The notes below the pieces were generated by a model. It worked only from the letters and a program-made list of their open reading frames with translations, was not told where the DNA came from and did not search any database. Position numbers and translations under genes: made by a program. From the NCBI RefSeq assembly GCF_016734805.1, contig NZ_JAERQG010000001.1, positions 868,001 to 932,000 on the forward strand: a DNA stretch of 64,000 nucleotides. Direction: 5' to 3'. Numbering within the stretch: the first letter of the stretch is position 1; every line of letters begins with the position of its first letter. Of the stretch, positions 44,637 to 52,674 are shown one piece after another. The stretch comes from Marivirga atlantica. GTDB taxonomy: Bacteria; Bacteroidota; Bacteroidia; Cytophagales; Cyclobacteriaceae.

Positions 44637-45533
44637 ATGGAACAGAGTATAGTTACTGCGGTATTTCTCCCCATAGCCCTTGGCATTATCATGTTGGGCA
44701 TGGGGATGACGCTTACTCCCGCTGATTTTAGAAGAGTGGCCAAATTTCCGAAAGCAGCCGTAATTGGGCTTTCATCACAACTTATCATATTGCCTTTACT
44801 CGGTTTTGCACTGGCAGGTATTTTCTTTGATGTGCCTGAGTTAGCTGTTGGCTTTATATTAATAGCACTTTGTCCGGGTGGAGCTACATCAAATATCATC
44901 AGTCATATGGCAAAAGCTGATTTAGCTTTATCCATCAGCTTAACAGCCATTAGTAGCTTGGTCACAAATTTCACCATACCTATTTTGCTAAACTTTGCTT
45001 TAATAAAATACATGGGAGAAGCTGAAGGTGTCCAGTTACCTTTGTTTAAAACCTTTCTTCAGATTTTTGTCATTACTATTCTGCCTGTAAGTATAGGGAT
45101 GCTCATCAAAAAAAGATTCTCTGATTTTGCTAAAAGGTCAGAGAAAACAATGAGTATCATATCTGCCGTCTTTTTTGTGATTATCCTCTTGGCAGCTATT
45201 TTAAAAGAAAGGGCTAATATCATTCCTTATTTTGAGCAGGCTGGTTTAGCTACCTTATTATTAAATGCAAGTAGTCTGTTAATCGGTTATTACCTTGGGA
45301 AAATTTTTAGTCTCAGCTACCGCCAACGCTCGGCAATCAGTATTGAGAGTGGTATCCAGAATGGCACTTTGGCCATTACACTGGCTTTGAGCCCAAATAT
45401 TTTAAATAACACACAAATGGCTGTTCCTGGCGCCATTTATAGTTTATTAATGTTTATTACCGCTATTGTGGTCATCTTTTACTTTAAATCGAAAAATAAT
45501 GAAGAAATATCAGCGCAATACAAAGCTGCTTAG
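44637..45533 (+). CDS. Bile acid:sodium symporter family (BASS) protein
   Basis: 298-aa inner-membrane transporter with about nine helices. BASS motifs: LGIIMLGMGMTLTPADFRRV, LCPGGATSNIISHMAKAD (Na+-site) and ESGIQNGTLAITLAL. It uses Na+ to import an organic anion; the substrate is unknown. The downstream M28 peptidase gene starts inside its last 35 bp, so the two are translationally linked. Confidence 0.9.
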   Translation: MEQSIVTAVFLPIALGIIMLGMGMTLTPADFRRVAKFPKAAVIGLSSQLIILPLLGFALAGIFFDVPELAVGFILIALCPGGATSNIISHMAKADLALSISLTAISSLVTNFTIPILLNFALIKYMGEAEGVQLPLFKTFLQIFVITILPVSIGMLIKKRFSDFAKRSEKTMSIISAVFFVIILLAAILKERANIIPYFEQAGLATLLLNASSLLIGYYLGKIFSLSYRQRSAISIESGIQNGTLAITLALSPNILNNTQMAVPGAIYSLLMFITAIVVIFYFKSKNNEEISAQYKAA

Positions 45534-47004
45534 TATTGGTTTAAGTCTCTTTGGCTTATTAGTTACTCCAAATTTATTGGCACAAACAGAGAAAGAGCTA
45601 ACGGAGGAAACAGTTACCAAAAATAAAATAGAAGGTCATATACATTTCTTATCTGCCGATGAATTAAGAGGTAGAGAGGTAGGAACTCCTGAAATTGATA
45701 TTGCAGCAAAATACATTGCAACTTCATTTATGAAGTATGGTGTTCAACCAATTGAAGGTTCTTATTTCCAGAATGTTCCTATGGAAAAGAGTGTTCCACC
45801 ATCGGCATATGCATTAAAGATGAACGGTAATATAGCTGAACCTGATAACCTGATGTATTTAAGTGGTGATAACATGAATATTTCAGAAGCTTTTGTTTAC
45901 CTGAATTATGGATTTCAATCGGATTTCGACAATGCACAGGTTAAGGGCAAAGTTGTTGTGACCATGGCAGGAAATGCTGAGGCTAAGGACGTCAGAACTG
46001 CCATGCAAGAGAGAAAGACTAAAGTAGAATTGGCAAAGCAGGCAGGGGCTATTGGCTTGGTTGAATTATTTGATGAGAAACCGGATAATTGGGATAGATA
46101 TAAAGACTACTTTAGCCATTCTTCAGTAAAATTAGTATCAAATGAACCGCAGGCTGAAAAAGAGAATTTCTTTAGCATGTGGGCTATAGATAATGAAGGT
46201 CAGATGAAAAACTCGCTTCGCTTGAAGATGAGAAGCATCGAAGTAACAATTGCCGGGCAAATGAAGCTCGAAATCAATAGCAGAAATGTAGTGGGAATGG
46301 TTGAAGGAACTGATCCTAAATTAAAAGAAGAATACATTATTTATTCAGCCCACTATGACCATAATGGTGTAGGTAAGGCAAATGCCGAAGGTGATTCTAT
46401 TTATAATGGGGCAAGAGATAATGCAGTGGGTGTGGTAACTGTTATGAGTGCAGCAGAAAATATTGCTAAATACCCAACTAAGAGATCAGCTTTATTTATT
46501 TTGTTTACTGCCGAAGAAAAGGGCTTACTAGGTTCTAAGTATTATGCGGATAATCCATTGATTCCGATGAATCAGATGGTGTATTGTTTTAATAGTGACA
46601 ATGGAGGTTATAATGATACTTCTTTAACCACCATTGTGGGATTAGGTAGAACTACGGCCGAACAGCATATTGTTGATGCTTCAGCCGCTTTTGGTTTAAA
46701 AGCTATTGATGACCCTGCTGGTGAACAAGGTTTATTTGACAGATCTGATAATGTGAATTTTGCTAAAAAGGGAGTGCCTGCACCAACTTTCAGCATGGGC
46801 TTTACTGCTTTTGATGATGAAATCTTCAAGTATTACCACCAAACAAGAGACAACCCAGAGAGTATAGACTACGATTACCTCGAAAAGTTCTTCAGTGCTT
46901 ATGTAATGTCATGCCGCTTAATCGCAAATGACGCTAAAACTCCGTTTTGGGTAAAAGGAGATAAGTATTATGAAGCAGGTAAATCTTTATATAAAGCTAA
47001 TTAG
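45499..47004 (+). CDS. M28 family zinc aminopeptidase (secreted)
   Basis: 501 aa from ATG 45499; an in-frame start 11 codons upstream is rejected because this ATG begins a good signal peptide (KLLSIGLSLFGLLVTPNLLA). The five metal ligands are visible: HYDHNG, GARDNAVG, FTAEEKGLLG, FNSDNGG, FKYYHQTRD. A PA-type insert (~120-240) precedes the catalytic half. It probably cleaves N-terminal residues of extracellular peptides. It overlaps the BASS transporter gene by 35 bp. Confidence 0.92.
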   Translation: MKKYQRNTKLLSIGLSLFGLLVTPNLLAQTEKELTEETVTKNKIEGHIHFLSADELRGREVGTPEIDIAAKYIATSFMKYGVQPIEGSYFQNVPMEKSVPPSAYALKMNGNIAEPDNLMYLSGDNMNISEAFVYLNYGFQSDFDNAQVKGKVVVTMAGNAEAKDVRTAMQERKTKVELAKQAGAIGLVELFDEKPDNWDRYKDYFSHSSVKLVSNEPQAEKENFFSMWAIDNEGQMKNSLRLKMRSIEVTIAGQMKLEINSRNVVGMVEGTDPKLKEEYIIYSAHYDHNGVGKANAEGDSIYNGARDNAVGVVTVMSAAENIAKYPTKRSALFILFTAEEKGLLGSKYYADNPLIPMNQMVYCFNSDNGGYNDTSLTTIVGLGRTTAEQHIVDASAAFGLKAIDDPAGEQGLFDRSDNVNFAKKGVPAPTFSMGFTAFDDEIFKYYHQTRDNPESIDYDYLEKFFSAYVMSCRLIANDAKTPFWVKGDKYYEAGKSLYKAN

Positions 47005-47732
47005 AATTTAAACTGACTTGCTGCCCCAATAACACCTGCATGGTTCTTAAGCTGTGCAGGTACTACATTTAATTCAGAGTCAAAATGTTTCTGATACTCA
47101 TCAAATCGTTTACTTACTCCACCACCTAAAATTATAAGTTCAGGCCAGAATAATTTATCAAGCTCTAAGAGGTATTTGTTAAGTCTCTTGGCCCACTTTT
47201 TCCAGCTTAAATCCTCTTGTTTACGAATAGAATTTGCAGCATAATCTTCAGCAATCTTTCCGCTCAATGAAAGATGCCCCAATTCAGTATTAGGAAATAA
47301 TAACCCCTTGTAAAATAAAGAGGTGCCAATTCCAGTACCTACGGCTACAGTCAATACCGAACCCATATAATCTTTACCTGCTCCATAGTTCATTTCTGCT
47401 ATACCAGTAACGTCAACATCGTTCATTACATTTACTTCACAGCCTGTGGCCTGGCTAAACAAATCATTAACATCTTTTCCAATCCAGGAGGTGTCGATAT
47501 TTGAAGCTGTTTTAACCACACCATTTACAATGGCTGCCGGAAAGCCAACTCCTATTTTTCCTTTCCAATCAAAATGTTCTTGTAATTTCTTTACCACCTT
47601 AGTCATGGCTTGCGGGGTAGCCGGTTTCGGTGTGTCTATTCGTTTTCTGTCTACAACAAACTCACCTTTATCAAGGTCAACAATCGAGGCTTTCATGCCT
47701 GAACCGCCAATGTCAATTCCTAATACTTCCAA
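47001..47732 (-). CDS. ROK-family polyphosphate glucokinase-like kinase
   Basis: 243-aa sugar kinase of the ROK/PPGK type. The phosphate loop is EVLGIDIGGSGMKASIVDLD, GFPAAIVNGVVKTASNID and VLTVAVGTGIGTSLF carry sugar/adenosine contacts, and GHLSLSG holds the catalytic region. It would phosphorylate glucose using polyphosphate and/or ATP. The 3' end overlaps the M28 gene's 3' end by 4 bp (convergent). Confidence 0.9.
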   Translation of the reverse strand: MEVLGIDIGGSGMKASIVDLDKGEFVVDRKRIDTPKPATPQAMTKVVKKLQEHFDWKGKIGVGFPAAIVNGVVKTASNIDTSWIGKDVNDLFSQATGCEVNVMNDVDVTGIAEMNYGAGKDYMGSVLTVAVGTGIGTSLFYKGLLFPNTELGHLSLSGKIAEDYAANSIRKQEDLSWKKWAKRLNKYLLELDKLFWPELIILGGGVSKRFDEYQKHFDSELNVVPAQLKNHAGVIGAASQFKF

Positions 47733-47859
47733 AGCATAATTGATTAGTGTGTCTTGAATATACTTAATTATTAAGAATGGGGAAATCAGTTCTCTTGTAA
47801 ATACTTAATTATTAGCTAAATTGATTACTCAAAAAAACCTCATCATAAAATAAACCAAA

Positions 47860-49992
47860 ATGAAAAGAGTATCATATCTGCTGTTGCTGTCCTTTGCAAT
47901 GGCTTGCTCAGAAAAGGAAAAGCAAACCGAACGAATGACTATTGATAATTACCCTGAAACCCAAAAGGTAGACACAGTTGATACCTATTTTGGTACAGAG
48001 GTGGCAGACCCTTACAGATGGCTTGAAGATGACAGGTCAGCTGAAACAGAAGCATGGGTGGAAGCACAAAATGAAGTGACTTTTGGCTATCTCAATCAAA
48101 TTCCTTTCAGAGGAAAGATTAAAGATCGACTAACCGAACTTTGGAATTACTCAAAGGAAGGTTCACCAAGAAAACACGGAGAATATTATTATACCTATAA
48201 AAATGATGGCCTTCAGAACCAATGGGTTGTACATAGAAAAAAAGGTATGGATGGTGAAGAAGAGGTATTTCTTGACCCAAATACTTTTTCTGAAGATGCC
48301 ACAACCAGTTTAGCGGGTACTTCATTTACAGAAGATGGCAGCCTTTTAGCTTACCTTATTTCTGAGGGAGGTTCAGATTGGAGAAAAATCATTGTTATGA
48401 ATACCGAGGATAAATCGATTGTGGAGGATACGCTTAAAGATGTGAAGTTTAGTGGTGCATCCTGGAAGGGAAACGATGGTTTTTTCTACAGCAGCTATGA
48501 TAAACCAAAGGGGAGTGAGCTTTCTGCCAAAACACAAATGCACAAACTCTACTACCATAAATTAGGAACGCCTCAAAGTGAAGACGAGCTTATTTTTGGA
48601 GGTGAGGAAATGCCAAGAAGATATATAGGAGCTTCAGTGAGTGAGGATAATAAATTCTTATTTGTAAGTGCCTCTGAAAGCACCAGTGGGAATGAGCTAT
48701 ACTTGAAAAGGCTTGACCAGCCAAATAGTGAGTTTAAGCCAGTTGTTACCGGTTTCGATAGTGAGAGTTATGTAGCAGAAACAAAAGGTGATATGCTTTA
48801 TATAGTTACCAATATGGACGCCCCAAATAAAAGACTGGTAAAAGTGGATTCTAACAATCCAGCTCCTGAGAATTGGGTAGATGTAATCCCTGAAACAGAT
48901 AATGTGTTGAGTGTAGGCACTGCCGGAGGTTATATTTTTGCCAATTACCTGGTAGATGTTAAAACTGAAATCTACCAATATGATTTTGATGGTAAAGAAA
49001 TAAGAAAGGTAGAATTGCCTGGTATAGGTACAGCAGGAGGTTTTGGTGGGGAAAAAGAAGATACTACTTTATTTTATTCATTCACTTCCTTTACTTATCC
49101 ATCTGCTATCTTTCAATTTGATATTGAAAGTGGAGAGTCAAAATTATATTGGAAGCCTGCTATTGATTTCAATCCTGAAGCTTTTGAAACCAAACAAGTT
49201 TTCTACGAAAGTAAGGATGGTACTAAAATACCAATGTTTATTACGCACAAAAAAGGACTTGAATTAAATGGAAAGAACCCAACTTACTTATATGCTTATG
49301 GCGGCTTCAATGTTAGTTTGAGACCAAGCTTTAGTGTGGCCAGATTGGTCTGGTTAGAGCAAGGAGGTATTTATGCACAGCCTAATTTAAGAGGTGGAGG
49401 CGAATATGGTGAAGCCTGGCACAAGGCAGGTACAAAAATGCAGAAGCAAAATGTTTTTGACGATTTCATTGCTGCAGCGGAATACCTAAAAGCTCAAAAA
49501 TATACTGATACGCAGCATTTGGCTATATCGGGGGGCTCTAATGGTGGTTTACTAGTGGGAGCCACCATGACTCAAAGACCGGATTTATGTCAGGTAGCTT
49601 TACCGGCTGTCGGTGTAATGGACATGCTGCGGTACCATACATTTACCGCAGGAGCAGGATGGGCCTATGATTATGGTACTTCTGAAGATAGTAAAGAGAT
49701 GTTCGAATACCTTTATGGCTATTCTCCTGTACATAATATCAAAGAAGGGGTTGAATATCCTGCTACTTTGGTAACAACAGCCGATCATGATGATAGAGTA
49801 GTACCGGCACACTCATTTAAGTTTGCAGCAAACCTACAGGAGAAGCATGCCGGAGAGAATCCTGTCCTGATAAGAATTGAAACTAATGCTGGTCATGGAG
49901 CAGGCAAGCCAACTGATAAAATAATTGATGAACAAGCCGATAAGTATGCCTTTACTTGGTATAATATGGGCGTTAATCCGTTTGAAAAATAA
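47860..49992 (+). CDS. Prolyl oligopeptidase family serine peptidase (lipoprotein)
   Basis: 710-aa S9A peptidase; the N-terminus LLLLSFAMACSEKEK is a lipoprotein signal (Cys16). A seven-blade propeller (~80-430) precedes an alpha/beta hydrolase domain with the nucleophile in AISGGSNGGLLVGA, Asp in TADHDDRVVP and His in ETNAGHGAGKPTDK. NLRGGGEYGEAWH is also typical. It cleaves after proline in short peptides, in the envelope. It is separated by 2 bp from the GNAT gene. Confidence 0.95.
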   Translation: MKRVSYLLLLSFAMACSEKEKQTERMTIDNYPETQKVDTVDTYFGTEVADPYRWLEDDRSAETEAWVEAQNEVTFGYLNQIPFRGKIKDRLTELWNYSKEGSPRKHGEYYYTYKNDGLQNQWVVHRKKGMDGEEEVFLDPNTFSEDATTSLAGTSFTEDGSLLAYLISEGGSDWRKIIVMNTEDKSIVEDTLKDVKFSGASWKGNDGFFYSSYDKPKGSELSAKTQMHKLYYHKLGTPQSEDELIFGGEEMPRRYIGASVSEDNKFLFVSASESTSGNELYLKRLDQPNSEFKPVVTGFDSESYVAETKGDMLYIVTNMDAPNKRLVKVDSNNPAPENWVDVIPETDNVLSVGTAGGYIFANYLVDVKTEIYQYDFDGKEIRKVELPGIGTAGGFGGEKEDTTLFYSFTSFTYPSAIFQFDIESGESKLYWKPAIDFNPEAFETKQVFYESKDGTKIPMFITHKKGLELNGKNPTYLYAYGGFNVSLRPSFSVARLVWLEQGGIYAQPNLRGGGEYGEAWHKAGTKMQKQNVFDDFIAAAEYLKAQKYTDTQHLAISGGSNGGLLVGATMTQRPDLCQVALPAVGVMDMLRYHTFTAGAGWAYDYGTSEDSKEMFEYLYGYSPVHNIKEGVEYPATLVTTADHDDRVVPAHSFKFAANLQEKHAGENPVLIRIETNAGHGAGKPTDKIIDEQADKYAFTWYNMGVNPFEK

Positions 49993-49994
49993 AT

Positions 49995-50465
49995 ATGAGT
50001 TTCGTAGTAAGAAAAGGAAAAAAAGAAGACTTACCACATGTACTTAGGCTAATTGAAGAATTAGCTATTTATGAAAGAGAGCCTGACGCAGTTAATGTGA
50101 CAGTTGATGAATTAGAAAAAGACGGCTTCGGTCAAAATCCACTTTATGGATTGTTTGTGGGTGAGGCAGATGGGGAAATTGTTGGTATTGCACTCTATTA
50201 TTTCCGATACTCAACCTGGAACGGCAAAGTATTGTACTTGGAGGACCTAGTGGTTACAGAATCAGAGAGAGGTAAAGGTTATGGTCGTGATTTGCTAAAT
50301 GCCATTATTCAGGAGGCTGATAAGCAAAACTGCAGGTTGTGTACATGGCAGGTACTCGATTGGAATGAGCCATCTATCAAATTTTATAAGAGTATTGGTG
50401 CAGATTTAGACGAAGGCTGGATTAACTGTACAGTGAAACAGTCGGATTACAAAAATTTTTATTGA
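49995..50465 (+). CDS. GNAT family N-acetyltransferase (diamine acetyltransferase-like)
   Basis: 156-aa acetyltransferase. Acetyl-CoA site: EDLVVTESERGKGYGRDLLN; YLEDLVV, CRLCTWQVLDWNEPSIKFYKSIGA and the N-terminal EELAIYEREPDAV match spermidine/spermine N1-acetyltransferase-like proteins. The substrate is likely a diamine or amino group. It begins 2 bp after the prolyl oligopeptidase gene. Confidence 0.9.
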   Translation: MSFVVRKGKKEDLPHVLRLIEELAIYEREPDAVNVTVDELEKDGFGQNPLYGLFVGEADGEIVGIALYYFRYSTWNGKVLYLEDLVVTESERGKGYGRDLLNAIIQEADKQNCRLCTWQVLDWNEPSIKFYKSIGADLDEGWINCTVKQSDYKNFY

Positions 50466-50486
50466 TTTAATATAATTAGCCAGTTT

Positions 50487-50518
50487 AAGAGCTCTTGATG
50501 TGATTGTCAAGAGCTCTT
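50487..50518. terminator. Bidirectional intrinsic terminator
   Basis: 12-bp perfect stem aagagctcttga / tcaagagctctt with an 8-nt loop, followed by a T run on plus; it sits between two convergent genes. Confidence 0.85.
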
Positions 50519-50522
50519 TTTT

Positions 50523-50825
50523 TTAAATAGTTTCTAAAAAAGTTCTGAAGCTCAAACATTTATTCTGAAACTTCTCTAAATGTGCTTCACGCAATCTGGG
50601 AGCATGTTCTACCATATATTGCTCTAATTTATCCAAAGAATCCGTGAAGTATTGCACAGCATAAGTTTCTCCTTCATTTTCTGTTTCATTTAATAGTCGA
50701 AGCATTTTATAATCATCAAAAAAACCAGTGGCCAAAATGTCAGGTATATGCTTCTCTTTCATCCAGGCAACCCACTGATTTTCAACTTCCTTCTCTACAT
50801 TTATGGTCACATTATATATTATCAT
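50523..50825 (-). CDS. DUF4286 family protein
   Basis: 100 aa, cytosolic. The start MIIYNVTINVEKEVENQWVA, HIPDILATGFF and YAVQYFTDSLDKLEQYM match a family common in Bacteroidota (ferredoxin-like dimeric alpha/beta fold), without assigned function. It is divergent from the MerR/B12 regulator gene and monocistronic. Confidence 0.9.
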   Translation of the reverse strand: MIIYNVTINVEKEVENQWVAWMKEKHIPDILATGFFDDYKMLRLLNETENEGETYAVQYFTDSLDKLEQYMVEHAPRLREAHLEKFQNKCLSFRTFLETI

Positions 50826-50969
50826 AGACTTTTTAATATTTTTTTTGCAAATTTGAATTTAATTAATTTTTTCTGAAAACATTTTTTCACCTGCCTAGGT
50901 TACACTAACATTATCCTACCATTTTTTTAGTTAGTTATTTTTTTCAGTTAGCGAAAGGAGAAAAGAAGA

Positions 50970-50987
50970 AAGGAGAAAAAGACTGTG
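50970..50987 (+). promoter_or_regulatory. Strong Shine-Dalgarno before GTG start of B12-type MerR regulator
   Basis: AAGGAG at 50970-50975 lies 9 nt before the GTG at 50985. The same gaaaggagaaaa unit also occurs just upstream (50954-50965). Such a purine-rich ribosome site is unusual in Bacteroidota, and it supports the GTG as the real start. Confidence 0.6.
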
Positions 50988-51923
50988 AGTAATTATTCAA
51001 TAAAAGATTTAGAAAATTTGTCGGGCATCAAAGCACACACTTTGCGCATCTGGGAGCAGCGCTATCATTTTATTGAGCCAAAGCGAACAGATACTAACAT
51101 CCGGTATTATAGTGATGAGGATTTAAAATTAATTCTCAACATCGCTACTTTAAGGGAAAACAACTGCAAAATTTCCAAAATCGCTAAAATGACTTTTGAG
51201 GAAATTAATGGAAAAGTAATGCAAATAGCTGAAAAGAATTTGCGTTTCCCTGATCAAATCAACTCTCTTACCCTAGCCACCATTGATATGGATGAAGATA
51301 GGTTTGAGAAAATACTTAATAACAATATTGTAAAATACGGATTTGAGCAGTCGATGCTCAAAATCATATACCCCTTCTTGGCCAAAATTGGAATGCTGTG
51401 GCAAACAGGCAGTATTTTACCAGCACAGGAACATTTCATTTCAAATCTAATCCGACAGAAGGTTACAGTAGCTATAGATGGACACTTCGTAACGGAGGAA
51501 GAATCAAGAGGGAAATGGTTATTGTTTTTACCTGAAAATGAGTTGCATGAACTTTCTTTGATGTTTGCAGCATTTATTCTAAGATCTAGAAAATTTAAGG
51601 TGATTTATTTGGGACAAAATCTTCCTCAAGAAGATTTACAGTCTGTTAAAAGATTACAAAATCCTGATTACGTGCTTACCATATCAACGACATCACCTAA
51701 AAAGAATGACGTCCAACAGTATATTGATGATGTTGCTGATTTGTTTAGTAGTGCGACCGTGTTTGTAGGTGGCTATCAGGTTATTGGTGAAGACCTCAAA
51801 CGTAAGAAAAATGTTGAGTTCATGTATAAAATGGAAGATTTGATTCAGTTTGTTGAAGAAATGGGTCCCGATTATACTAAAGAAGATAGTGAAAAGACGT
51901 CTAAAGTCATGCGTTATAGTTGA
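50985..51923 (+). CDS. MerR-family regulator with B12-binding domains (CarH-like photoreceptor candidate)
   Basis: 312 aa, GTG start. The N-terminal MerR helix-turn-helix (YSIKDLENLSGIKAHTLRIW, ~4-70) is followed by a B12-binding-2 helical bundle (~80-170) and a Rossmann B12 domain (~175-295). The CarH signature W-x9-EH is exact: Trp139, Glu149, His150. The lower-ligand motif is present as ENELHEL (His188), and FVGGYQ binds the nucleotide tail. In known CarH/LitR proteins adenosylcobalamin holds a DNA-bound tetramer in the dark and light breaks it apart. Residue 140, after the Trp, is Gln where Thermus CarH has the light-state upper His. It is followed by a sigma factor and carotenoid genes, so it is likely their repressor. 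Confidence 0.88.
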   Translation: MSNYSIKDLENLSGIKAHTLRIWEQRYHFIEPKRTDTNIRYYSDEDLKLILNIATLRENNCKISKIAKMTFEEINGKVMQIAEKNLRFPDQINSLTLATIDMDEDRFEKILNNNIVKYGFEQSMLKIIYPFLAKIGMLWQTGSILPAQEHFISNLIRQKVTVAIDGHFVTEEESRGKWLLFLPENELHELSLMFAAFILRSRKFKVIYLGQNLPQEDLQSVKRLQNPDYVLTISTTSPKKNDVQQYIDDVADLFSSATVFVGGYQVIGEDLKRKKNVEFMYKMEDLIQFVEEMGPDYTKEDSEKTSKVMRYS

Positions 51924-51954
51924 CCTAATAACATTCATAACATTCCACAGAAGT

Positions 51955-51989
51955 AAAAAGGCCAATTCTTACGGAGAATTGGCCTTTTT
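51955..51989 (+). terminator. Intrinsic terminator after the MerR/B12 regulator
   Basis: 15-bp perfect stem AAAAAGGCCAATTCT / AGAATTGGCCTTTTT with loop TACGG, and a T run after it; about 30 bp after the stop. It separates the regulator from the sigma factor-carotenoid operon. Confidence 0.9.
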
Positions 51990-52065
51990 TGTTGTTTATC
52001 TAATTTGCAATGTAAGAATATAAAGAGATTTCAATAAAATCACGTGTTTGTACATCTTTTTGGTT

Positions 52066-52139
52066 TTGTTTAACGTAACACAATATAAATTCAACAGAAT
52101 GATTGGATTTTGTTGAATAATTTTCTACATTTGTTAAAC
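52066..52139 (+). promoter_or_regulatory. Candidate promoter and operator region of sigma factor-carotenoid operon
   Basis: A Bacteroidota-type promoter is visible: TTG (52103-52105), 20 nt, TACATTTG (52126-52133), 25 nt before the sigma factor ATG. Around it are repeated half-sites TTGTTNAA(C/T) at 52066-52074, 52110-52118 and 52131-52139. One inverted copy, ATTCAACA (52089-52096), forms with TGTTGAAT (52111-52118) a perfect 8-bp inverted repeat around a 14-nt spacer that contains the -33 element. A repressor bound here would block RNA polymerase. Which protein binds is inferred (the neighbouring MerR/B12 regulator). Confidence 0.6.
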
Positions 52140-52158
52140 AACCTAAACAAAAATAATC

Positions 52159-52671
52159 ATGACAGCTATTGAATTCGGATACGCAATTAACAACATGACT
52201 AAGTCGATGAAGCCATTTGCCTTGAAACTAACCAAGGATATGGAGCAGGCAAATGATTTAATTCAGGAAACAGTGTTGAAAGCATTTTCTAATAGAGAAA
52301 AATTTGCTGAAGGCACTAACCTAAAAGCTTGGTTGTTTACAATAATGAAAAATACTTTCATTACTAATTATCAACGAATGGTTCGTAGAAAAACATTCAT
52401 TGATACTACAGAAAACCTTCATTTTATAAACTCTACCGACAATATTGCGCAAAATAGTGCTTATGGTAATTTTGCTATGAGAGACATTGTGAAGCAGGTG
52501 GAGAAATTGAATGATGTATATAAAATGCCTTTCATGATGCACTTTAGAGGTTTTAAATATCATGAAATTGCTGATAAACTTGAAATTCCTATAGGAACTG
52601 TAAAAAATAGGATTCATATTGCTAGAAAAGAGCTTAAAAGTGCTCTTAAAGTGTACTCTAAAGCTAGTTAA
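52159..52671 (+). CDS. RNA polymerase sigma factor, ECF type
   Basis: 170-aa sigma factor with region 2 (FALKLTKDMEQANDLIQETVLKAF, then LKAWLFTIMKNTFITNYQR) and region 4 (FMMHFRGFKYHEIADKLEIP, GTVKNRIHIARKELK). There is no region 3 and no adjacent anti-sigma gene. It lies 3 bp before crtI and is the first gene of the carotenoid operon, so a feed-forward loop is likely: regulator relieved by light, sigma made, crt genes transcribed. Confidence 0.92.
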   Translation: MTAIEFGYAINNMTKSMKPFALKLTKDMEQANDLIQETVLKAFSNREKFAEGTNLKAWLFTIMKNTFITNYQRMVRRKTFIDTTENLHFINSTDNIAQNSAYGNFAMRDIVKQVEKLNDVYKMPFMMHFRGFKYHEIADKLEIPIGTVKNRIHIARKELKSALKVYSKAS

Positions 52672-52674
52672 TGA

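Noticed and set aside
44582-44899. Minus-strand 105-aa frame at the BASS symporter start
   Set aside because: It is the antisense shadow of a gene with strong transporter motifs.
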